From an uncultured Acetatifactor sp. (GTDB lineage: Bacteria; Bacillota; Clostridia; Lachnospirales; Lachnospiraceae): DNA of 18,232 nucleotides. The stretch covers positions 1 to 18,232 of the forward strand of contig CAJUTJ010000108.1 of assembly GCA_910589655.1 (NCBI GenBank), read 5' to 3'. The position numbers and the translations under genes are program-made. The stretch's first letter is position 1, and every line of letters starts with the position of its first letter. Of this stretch, positions 13,206 through 18,232 are shown in pieces. The notes beneath the pieces are model-generated. The model made no database searches. It worked only from the letters and a program-made list of their open reading frames with translations, and was not told the DNA's origin.

Positions 13206-13829
13206 TTACACTTCCTTTTCAAACCGCTTGTGAAACGGCTGTATCTGCACGATATTTCCCCGGCACCCCTCCGGAACCTTCCCATAAAAGAGAATCGTTT
13301 CAGGCCGTAGCCTGGCCAGCATTTCATTATACCCAGCTATAAACAACGCCTTCTTCGTCCTGCTGTTTGCCGCACCTACACTCGATACCGACACAACGCC
13401 GCCCTCAGGCTCCCCGTCAAAACACCACTTGAAAGAATCCGGCGTACTCCATGAGATTGTCGGTATCGCATTCACGCCGTTTTCTTGCAGATATGCGCCC
13501 ACCCAATGCTTCCGGTAATGATTGTATATCTGTATGGCATTCGGGAAGTCGGTGTATGTAGAGAAATCCGGGGACATAACATGCGCAAACCGCCGGAACA
13601 TGTCAAGGTACTTGTCTGGATTCTGCCAAACTACGGAGAATTGATAATCGTCGAGGAAAAAATGCACACCCTTGCCTGATCTGTTCTTTTCGCTCCTGGC
13701 GTAGTTGAACCCCATCCAGTCACACTCTGTATAGTGTGTCGGCTCTAACTGCGGAATGCCGTATTCCCCCACGCCTTCAAATATGCGATTTTGGAGGTTT
13801 TCATAGTTTTTTGTCTGACGATACATCAA
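13206..13829 (-). CDS. DUF4417 family protein
   Basis: 207 residues matching what I know of DUF4417: CDWMGFNYARSEKN, KGVHFFLDDYQFSVVWQNPDKYLD, SPDFSTYTDFPNAIQIYNHYRKHWVGAY, PTISWSTPDSFKWCFDGEPEGG and ETILFYGKVPEGC. The family is found in phages and mobile elements and has no established biochemical role. Two ATG codons are adjacent at the start (13829 and 13826), with AAAGGGA upstream. The gene is paired with the MGGRG-type gene and sits between Gp15 and the tape measure, where structural genes are usually contiguous, so it may be accessory. Confidence 0.86.
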   Translation of the reverse strand: MMYRQTKNYENLQNRIFEGVGEYGIPQLEPTHYTECDWMGFNYARSEKNRSGKGVHFFLDDYQFSVVWQNPDKYLDMFRRFAHVMSPDFSTYTDFPNAIQIYNHYRKHWVGAYLQENGVNAIPTISWSTPDSFKWCFDGEPEGGVVSVSSVGAANSRTKKALFIAGYNEMLARLRPETILFYGKVPEGCRGNIVQIQPFHKRFEKEV

Positions 13830-13883
13830 ATCAATTCCCTTTCATTCCTTTTTTATCTCATACATTATCCTCGTTTTATTTTA

Positions 13884-14474
13884 CTATAAAACCTCGTCAA
13901 GTATAGCCTGTCTTTCTGCTTCCGCTGCAAGCTCTGATTCTGTTTTTGGACTTTCCAGCTTGACAAGTTTTTTATTCTTCGCGACAAACTCCCTTTCATG
14001 CTTTTCTAATTTTTTGTGATTATTCAGCTTGTCCCTTATTCCAACAATGAAAGAAAAGGTTCCCTCTCCGATCTCGTTAAAATATCCCAGGAATGTCCAC
14101 CAGTGCATATAATCCACGTTTCTCGTTTCCATCCCTGCAACTTTGTTGATCGCCGAAAAGATCATTTGCTCATCCTGCGCCCAGTTGTATACCGGAAGTT
14201 CCACCATGCTCTTTTCCGGCTGCCCGGCAGAGATAAACCATGAAATTTGTTTTTGAACATCATCCAGATCGAACCCGTCCTGCGCTGCCTGGATTACATC
14301 ATCGGCACAGGAAAAGTCCTCAAAAAGCAGATAAATAGCCACGATCCATTTTTCCTCTGGATGCAGCTCTGGGTCTTGGAAGGCTTCAAACGCTTGGAGG
14401 ATATTGCGGTAGTCGGTTCTGATTGGATAATCCTCTCCGCCCACCGGCAGCACCTCCGGCAGCGCGCCTATCAT
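13884..14474 (-). CDS. Phage Gp15-type tail assembly protein
   Basis: 196 residues of the bacteriophage Gp15 family: a helical protein with EDYPIRTDYRNILQAFEAFQD near the start, DEQMIFSAINKVAG in the middle, YMHWWTFLGYFNEIG, and a basic, helical C-terminal segment ending AEAERQAILDEVL. It lies between the major tail protein and the tape measure, so it is the likely second tail assembly chaperone (lambda T-like). It overlaps the upstream gene by ATGA at 14471-14474, so the pair is coupled by stop/start overlap rather than by a visible slippery frameshift. Confidence 0.88.
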   Translation of the reverse strand: MIGALPEVLPVGGEDYPIRTDYRNILQAFEAFQDPELHPEEKWIVAIYLLFEDFSCADDVIQAAQDGFDLDDVQKQISWFISAGQPEKSMVELPVYNWAQDEQMIFSAINKVAGMETRNVDYMHWWTFLGYFNEIGEGTFSFIVGIRDKLNNHKKLEKHEREFVAKNKKLVKLESPKTESELAAEAERQAILDEVL

Positions 14475-15019
14475 TTCGCACCTTTCCTCTTATGATCCTG
14501 CGGCTGGTATTTTGCCATACGTTTCATACTTGAAATCTTTTCCAATCGCTCTGAATGATCGGACATTTTTTCCACAACCGGGATAAGCGAATCAAAATAA
14601 TCCATCCACGCTTCAACTTTAGGAATAAAATCTGGAATAACTTCAAATACATCTGACCAGAATTTTTCTGTTGTCCCAGATCCGAAAACGCCGTCCATGA
14701 TTGATTTGGATTCTTCATAAAGATTCTTGTAAAGTTCCAGAATCTTTTCTTCGTCCTCATCACTGATTTCTTCGTCTGCATTTCCTTTGTACTTTTCCCT
14801 GATTTCCAGTTCCTTATTTTCCAGATCATCTGCAAGACCTAAAAATTTTTTTCTCGCTTTTACAAATTTCATGTAAATAGAAGCATCATTTCCAGAAATC
14901 ACAACAAAATTGTCGCCGCTACCAAAGTATACTTTGGTAAGCTGCACCCGGTTATCGATCCGCATTTCCTCTGTTTTTGTTGTTTGATTTTCAATTTTCA
15001 TTTCTTCAATTTCTGCCAT
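14471..15019 (-). CDS. Tail assembly chaperone-like protein (DUF6673-like)
   Basis: 182-residue acidic, helical protein located between the major tail protein and Gp15, the slot of the first tail chaperone (lambda G-like). A small beta N-terminal part (VQLTKVYFGSGDNFVVISGNDAS) is followed by long charged helices (ELEIREKYKGNADEEISDEDE). The frame can be extended to TTG at 15037, but the ATG at 15019 has AAAGGAT 7 bases upstream and is preferred. DUF6673 membership is tentative. Confidence 0.82.
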   Translation of the reverse strand: MAEIEEMKIENQTTKTEEMRIDNRVQLTKVYFGSGDNFVVISGNDASIYMKFVKARKKFLGLADDLENKELEIREKYKGNADEEISDEDEEKILELYKNLYEESKSIMDGVFGSGTTEKFWSDVFEVIPDFIPKVEAWMDYFDSLIPVVEKMSDHSERLEKISSMKRMAKYQPQDHKRKGAK

Positions 15020-15035
15020 TCTTAATATCCTTTCC

Positions 15036-15072
15036 AAATCCGGGAACGACGAAAAAGCGCGCCCCCAGATTT
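15036..15072 (-). promoter_or_regulatory. Stem-loop between major tail protein and chaperone genes
   Basis: In the minus-strand RNA AAATC-T-GGG (15072 side) pairs with CCC-G-GATTT (15036 side), enclosing a GC-rich region with CGCGC. The ribosome binding site of the chaperone (AAAGGA) follows at once, so the hairpin could lower readthrough or translation to adjust the ratio of tail protein to chaperone. There is no T-tract, so it is not a terminator. Confidence 0.45.
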
Positions 15073-15100
15073 ATTTCTTTTAATGCTTTGTCTAATTACC

Positions 15101-15652
15101 TCAATCAGACAAGGACGATCCGCTATTATCATTCACCGTAGAAGCGTTTCCCGTGGTAAATGTCGGAACCTTGTCCGCTACTGATACAGTCCCCTGGGTA
15201 CGAGCTCCATCCTCGTTGATAGTAAACGGAATTGCATAGCCAGATGTGCTGCCTCCGTCATTATCCACAACAATCTTAACAGGTACGGAATATCCTGATC
15301 CGGTCGCTGTTTTCGCTCCTGTTTCGCTTACTTCGATGTCGAGAGTCGCTACGATCATGGTCGCCGCTGTGTGCGCATCATCCACCGCCAAATGGTCTGC
15401 GATGTACTGGATGTGAGGATAGATCGCATCCTCCTGCCGCGCTATGTATTCGTTGCTCATGGACGGTGTATAACCGTTGTTGACAAAGGTCGTTTCCCCC
15501 TGGACGTTTTTGATTGTTTCGGTGTCCGGGTTCATGTCGATTGACAGATCGTCCGAATCCTTGCCAAGGCATGTGTATTTCGTATTGTCGAACGTCAGCC
15601 ACATAGCCCTCTGTCCTCTCAGAATCTTTCCTGTTTTTGTTGATTCAGGCAT
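15101..15652 (-). CDS. Major tail (tube) protein
   Basis: 183-residue protein, the building block of the tail tube. It has the usual start of this family (STKTGKILRGQRAMWLTFDNTKY), a middle section NVQGETTFVNNGYTPSMSNEYIA typical of these tube proteins, and a Gly/Ser/Thr-rich C-terminal beta segment (VSETGAKTATGSGYSVPVKI) that may project from the tube. AAAGGAG precedes the ATG at 15652. The 5' leader holds two hairpins. It follows the tail terminator-like gene and precedes the chaperones, as in other siphoviruses. Confidence 0.92.
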   Translation of the reverse strand: MPESTKTGKILRGQRAMWLTFDNTKYTCLGKDSDDLSIDMNPDTETIKNVQGETTFVNNGYTPSMSNEYIARQEDAIYPHIQYIADHLAVDDAHTAATMIVATLDIEVSETGAKTATGSGYSVPVKIVVDNDGGSTSGYAIPFTINEDGARTQGTVSVADKVPTFTTGNASTVNDNSGSSLSD

Positions 15653-15664
15653 ACTTTTTCTCCT

Positions 15665-15713
15665 TTCTACCCCATAACTTTAGGGGTCAGCGGCTTATTC
15701 TAATCGCAAGCCG
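15665..15713 (-). promoter_or_regulatory. Structured leader upstream of the major tail protein gene
   Basis: Two hairpins on the minus strand: CGGCTTG with TAAGCCG (15713-15707 and 15697-15691, the last pair G-U, 9-base loop) and ACCCC with GGGGT (15687-15683 and 15673-15669, 9-base loop). They are followed directly by the ribosome binding site. The order CGGCT...GAAT...AGnCGCTnACC...AAAGTTAnGGG recurs in the tape measure leader at 11995-12056. No T-tract follows. A role in translation control or RNA stability is inferred. Confidence 0.52.
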
Positions 15714-15721
15714 GTAATTAT

Positions 15722-16171
15722 TTAATCCACTTCATATTCCATCACTACATTGGCTGCAAATACGGTCGACTTATCTCCCTCAACCTCTTCCACATCCGGG
15801 AAGCTGCCGCCCGCGGTGATCTTTGTTATTGTCCTGTTTCCTGTCAGCCGGGGGAGGTTCTGCATATCTTCCATCCAGCCCGTAATGTTGTCCACAACGG
15901 ACTGTGCGTTGATCATCTGACCGTTTCCCTGCGGAAAACTCTGGTAAGCAACCTGAATAGTTAACTCTGCCGTGAATCCGCCAAGCACGTTGCGTTTCTT
16001 GATGCTGCCTCCGGCCGTTATGATGTAGACGCACTTGCCGACATCCTTTGAATTGTACTTGATCTTTGCGTCCTCCGGGATATACGGGCACTCTGCAATC
16101 AATTCCAGCAGCATTTCCCCGACCTTATCATATTCCGTTTTTGACAGGCGTTCTTTGATTTCTTCGGACAT
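15722..16171 (-). CDS. Tail terminator / minor capsid-type head-tail joining protein
   Basis: 149 residues directly before the major tail protein, the usual place of the tail terminator that caps the tube and joins it to the head. It has a helical N-terminus (EYDKVGEMLLELIAE) and a beta core with VYIITAGGSIKKRNVLGGFTAELTIQVAY, and resembles minor capsid 3 / tail terminator families. GGAG precedes the ATG at 16171 by 8 bases and overlaps the stop of the Tad2-like gene (GTGGAGTAG). Confidence 0.8.
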   Translation of the reverse strand: MSEEIKERLSKTEYDKVGEMLLELIAECPYIPEDAKIKYNSKDVGKCVYIITAGGSIKKRNVLGGFTAELTIQVAYQSFPQGNGQMINAQSVVDNITGWMEDMQNLPRLTGNRTITKITAGGSFPDVEEVEGDKSTVFAANVVMEYEVD

Positions 16172-16174
16172 AGT

Positions 16175-16447
16175 CTACTCCACGATTTCCCAATCATCAG
16201 CCAAGCAGTCACGGATTGACGGAACCCACATAGCATGAGAGCCGTCCACGGTGCTAATCTGCAAATACGGTTCACACTTGAACAAATCTCCCTCATTCAT
16301 GCCCCATGCTTCGGCGGTCTGTTTGTTGCATGGAATCCCTTGCGGATAGCCTTTCTGATAGACTACAGACAGTCCCTTGCCGTTCCAACCCTTACGGGTT
16401 ACTCTTTTTCCTGATTTTAATGCTTCTAATGCTTCTCCAAAATTCAT
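16175..16447 (-). CDS. tad2: Tad2-like anti-Thoeris protein (DUF2829)
   Basis: 90-residue protein with the DUF2829 pattern: NFGEALEALKSGKRVTRKGWNGKGLSVVY at the start and MWVPSIRDCLADDWEIVE at the end. Members of this family have been shown to bind and sequester the gcADPR signal made by Thoeris TIR proteins, which blocks abortive infection. Here it lies in the structural operon between a joining protein and the tail terminator with only 3-4 base gaps, so it would be made late together with virion parts. AGGAGG precedes the ATG. The family call is confident; activity against a particular Thoeris type is inference. Confidence 0.87.
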   Translation of the reverse strand: MNFGEALEALKSGKRVTRKGWNGKGLSVVYQKGYPQGIPCNKQTAEAWGMNEGDLFKCEPYLQISTVDGSHAMWVPSIRDCLADDWEIVE

Positions 16448-16451
16448 ATCT

Positions 16452-16922
16452 TTATCTTCCTCCTATTTCAAATCGTGGTATTAAGGTATAAACGTCCACC
16501 GTATCAACGCTGAACGCATACCCGTACTTGGTTTTGATATACTCAAAAAATCCGCCGGGGTACTTGGTTTCGTCCTGCTCTATCAGTCCGACAGGCGCAT
16601 CAATGTCAATGCCTAACTCTGATTTTTTTACAATGACAAAGAAATTTTTTGCTTCGGTGTCCAGCGTGAAACTTTCCAGCATTTCATCAGTGGTGAGGTC
16701 GTTCCATACTTCCGGCGCTTTATACGGCTTTGGAAGATTGACATTTGGGATTTTCACCACGCACACGCTGGCGTTTTCCATGCCACTTGCCTTTTGATTT
16801 GCTCCCTGTGTTAGTTCAATCCTCACATTGTCAAACCGTGTGCCGAAATACGTTTCTGTTTCCATCAGCCCATTTATGTAGCGGTTATAGACAACCACGC
16901 TGTCAACATAGCCTATTCCCAT
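16452..16922 (-). CDS. Head-tail joining region protein (DUF6751-like)
   Basis: 156-residue soluble protein (MGIGYVDSVVVYNRYINGL...) with a start resembling DUF6751 phage proteins; family name tentative. Position between connector and tail terminator fits a head closure or joining protein. The frame extends to a TTG at 16940, but AGAGG precedes the ATG at 16922 by 7 bases. The terminator of the methyltransferase cassette is directly upstream, so expression needs readthrough from promoter D or another promoter. Confidence 0.76.
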   Translation of the reverse strand: MGIGYVDSVVVYNRYINGLMETETYFGTRFDNVRIELTQGANQKASGMENASVCVVKIPNVNLPKPYKAPEVWNDLTTDEMLESFTLDTEAKNFFVIVKKSELGIDIDAPVGLIEQDETKYPGGFFEYIKTKYGYAFSVDTVDVYTLIPRFEIGGR

Positions 16923-16938
16923 AACAAAACCTCTTTTC

Positions 16939-16977
16939 AAATAAAAGAAACTACCAACTGGATAACTGATAGTTTCT
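16939..16977 (-). terminator. Rho-independent terminator of the methyltransferase cassette
   Basis: AGAAACTA (16946-16953) and TAGTTTCT (16970-16977) form an 8-base perfect stem, extended to about 10-11 pairs with a G-U on the minus strand, followed by TTTATTT. One side of the hairpin is also the inner part of the inverted repeat flanking the cassette. T-tract moderate. Confidence 0.72.
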
Positions 16978-16978
16978 G
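16955..16978 (+). repeat. Left arm of the inverted repeat flanking the methyltransferase
   Basis: 24 bases matching the reverse complement of 17570-17593 at 21 positions; both contain CTGATAGTTT. It lies after the methyltransferase stop, overlapping the terminator. The two arms enclose the promoter, gene and terminator as one unit. Confidence 0.72.
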
Positions 16979-16983
16979 AATTT

Positions 16984-17484
16984 CTATATTTTTCTTTCTA
17001 CCACTACAATGGTATCATTGTGTTGACTTCCGTGTGCGACAAGCAATATTTCTATGATTTCAAATCCGTATTTTTTCCCTATTCCCGTACTGTTCCACCC
17101 ACAAGATATTGTAATTCCTCCCGGGCGCACTATTCTTGATATTTGCTCTCTGTGCTTTCGCCAGTACGAATTTTGAGTAGTTTCTTTATTGACCGTAACT
17201 CCCATTTTTTTATAGCACTCGGAAACTTGTCTTGCAGAATATGGTGGGTCATACAATACAGTATCAACGGAATTGTCGCCAAATGTTTTCAAAAAATCCG
17301 TTGCGTCCATGTGATAATCTGTATCATATTGAGGGTCAATGTCATTTGTTATATTTGCAATGCGGTTTTCATTGGCAAATGGGTCAACAATTTTGCCAAA
17401 AGCGTATTTTTCAATCACTTTCCGAATCGCCTTTATACGAAATGTGTTTTTATTAGCCATTTCCCATGCTCTATTTATAATCAT
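16984..17484 (-). CDS. Adenine-specific DNA methyltransferase (small, DPPY motif)
   Basis: 166-residue protein with motif IV LYDPPYS (residues 77-83), which is the catalytic motif of N6-adenine methyltransferases, and a family-like ending (LLVAHGSQHNDTIVVVERK). Motif I, normally DPFxGxG, appears as VDPFANEN (33-40) without the glycine pair, so the SAM-binding site is unusual; the reading frame is otherwise intact. There is no target-recognition domain of size and no partner restriction gene. Promoter D lies upstream and a terminator downstream, and an inverted repeat flanks it, so it is a self-contained moron inside the head-tail joining operon. AAAGGGGTG precedes the ATG at 17484. Likely role: protection of phage DNA from host restriction. 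Confidence 0.82.
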   Translation of the reverse strand: MIINRAWEMANKNTFRIKAIRKVIEKYAFGKIVDPFANENRIANITNDIDPQYDTDYHMDATDFLKTFGDNSVDTVLYDPPYSARQVSECYKKMGVTVNKETTQNSYWRKHREQISRIVRPGGITISCGWNSTGIGKKYGFEIIEILLVAHGSQHNDTIVVVERKI

Positions 17485-17516
17485 TTAAAACACCCCTTTC
17501 TATATCTCGTATATTT

Positions 17517-17548
17517 ATTTTAAGGCATTTTTATAGATTATTTGTACC
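17517..17548 (-). promoter_or_regulatory. Putative late promoter D (GGTACAAA class), methyltransferase
   Basis: Minus-strand GGTACA (17548-17543) stands 20 bases before TAAAAT (17522-17517). The start would lie about 25 bases upstream of the methyltransferase ATG. The fourth member of the set at 1436, 12070 and 12662. Confidence 0.68.
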
Positions 17549-17569
17549 ATTCTAACCGCCACAGAAACC

Positions 17570-17593
17570 CACAAACTATCAGCTATTCAGTTG
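17570..17593 (-). repeat. Right arm of the inverted repeat flanking the methyltransferase
   Basis: Reverse-complement partner of 16955-16978 (21 of 24). It lies between the connector stop at 17612 and promoter D. It can form only a weak local AACT/AGTT hairpin and has no T-tract, so it is not itself a convincing terminator. Confidence 0.72.
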
Positions 17594-17611
17594 TCAAGGT
17601 TCAAAATCTGC

Positions 17612-18151
17612 TTATTCCTCCGGCTCCGCTGGCTTATCCTCCGGCGGTCTGCTTATCGGGGCGTTGCGGCGTGGGTAGGGGATTCCGGCATACAGCAGAT
17701 TCACGCCGTTGGAATCTGGAACAAGTGACAGATATTCCCTCACAGTGTCCCGGTAAAGCCGCTCCTGCGCCGCCTTGTCCGATAAAACAGCGTCAATCAA
17801 GGTACTGCCACCCTCTGCCTTTGCTGTGTACGATATGGATTCACTGCCGGAGGAAACGGAAGACACCACTTTTCCCCGGAGTGCGCCGGATTCGTCCGTT
17901 ATGTACCCCTGCCCCTCTGATACACGTTTGGTAGCGACATCAATGTCCCTAGCAATCTCAATCAGCTTGCAGACACACCGCCGGACGGCTTCTACATCGT
18001 CCTCATTAATGGGAAATGCGAATTTCAGCTTATTCAGCGTGAGCATGTCCACTTTCCGGCAAGCCTCCCAGGACAGCCGGTTAAAGTCGGTTTCCGGCAT
18101 GGAATCCTCGCCGTATATGCTTTTGTAGTAGTCGTAGGTTACATATCCCAT
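17612..18151 (-). CDS. Head-tail connector (gp6-like adaptor)
   Basis: 179-residue protein with a mostly helical N-terminal half (YVTYDYYKSIYGEDSMPETDFNRLSWEACRKVD, EAVRRCVCKLIEIARDIDVATK) as in gp6/gp15-type head-tail adaptors, and a Pro-rich C-terminus (PRRNAPISRPPEDKPAEPEE). It follows the capsid region and comes before the joining and tail genes. AGGTGAT precedes the ATG at 18151 by 5 bases. Call based on architecture and position. Confidence 0.84.
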   Translation of the reverse strand: MGYVTYDYYKSIYGEDSMPETDFNRLSWEACRKVDMLTLNKLKFAFPINEDDVEAVRRCVCKLIEIARDIDVATKRVSEGQGYITDESGALRGKVVSSVSSGSESISYTAKAEGGSTLIDAVLSDKAAQERLYRDTVREYLSLVPDSNGVNLLYAGIPYPRRNAPISRPPEDKPAEPEE

Positions 18152-18162
18152 AGAATCACCTT

Positions 18163-18231
18163 TTAAACAGTATGCGTTCCCTCTACACCACGGTTTTCTC
18201 TTGCAGCAGTGCGCTTTCTAAGCCACATCAG
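18163..18231 (-). CDS. Partial gene at the right edge (C-terminal end), unidentified
   Basis: In one frame the minus strand reads WLRKRTAARENRGVEGTHTV before TAA at 18163-18165. It ends 11 bases before the connector start, which is the spacing of a preceding gene. Only about 22 residues are visible, so it cannot be assigned; a capsid-region protein would be expected from the order of genes. Confidence 0.45.
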   Translation of the reverse strand: MMWLRKRTAARENRGVEGTHTV

Positions 18232-18232
18232 G

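Noticed and set aside
14471..14474. Programmed frameshift between the two tail chaperone-type genes
   Set aside because: Overlap is a plain ATGA and I see no slippery heptamer followed by a strong stem near the junction.
14524..14835. Second minus-strand frame within the chaperone gene
   Set aside because: Lys/Trp-rich shadow frame with no ribosome binding site.
1..18232. CRISPR array or insertion sequence
   Set aside because: No regularly spaced direct repeats and no transposase gene or terminal repeats of a known element were seen.

Overview
The window is a late-gene segment of a siphovirus-type prophage or phage from a low- to mid-GC Firmicute. The gene set (Gp15-type tail protein, r1t-type holin, XhlA, DUF4417, DUF2829/Tad2 and a modular C-lectin-like tail fibre) points to a gut Clostridia host such as Lachnospiraceae; that is family knowledge, not a database match. 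Almost everything is on the minus strand, so the phage order runs from high to low coordinates.

Right part (18232 to 12817), head-tail joining and tail tube: the end of an unidentified gene, a head-tail connector, a DNA adenine methyltransferase cassette with its own promoter and terminator, a DUF6751-like joining protein, a Tad2-like anti-Thoeris gene, a tail-terminator-like protein, the major tail protein, two tail assembly chaperone-type genes (the second is Gp15) joined by a 4-base overlap, then DUF4417 and a small MGGRG-type protein. This block closes with a cloverleaf-like RNA element and two consecutive rho-independent terminators.

Middle (12816 to 1872), tail fabrication: one reversed membrane/zinc-ribbon moron with its own terminator, then tape measure, a distal-tail-like protein, the tail hub protein, a small protein, a 920-residue modular fibre and a 217-residue fibre. 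Left part (1871 to 1): a silent, oppositely oriented fibre C-terminus, then the lysis cassette (XhlA-like, r1t holin, amidase) and a bidirectional terminator.

Two signals stand out. (1) Bases 1517-2213 look like an invertible tail-fibre switch. A 36-base inverted repeat (35/36 identical) lies in frame inside the fibre gene and at the edge of a head-less alternative C-terminus, so inversion would swap 101 C-terminal residues and keep the total at 217. No recombinase is encoded in the window. (2) Four minus-strand intergenic sites share TTTGTACCA on the plus strand (GGTACAAA on the minus strand), each exactly 20 bases from a TATAAT-like box. They precede the lysis cassette, the tape measure, the terminator-bounded restart point and the methyltransferase cassette. 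I read them as a phage-specific late promoter class.

No gene-free stretch exceeds 300 bases. The two longest gaps, 12598-12816 and 1415-1871, are filled by terminators, a promoter, an RNA-like element and the silent fibre cassette.
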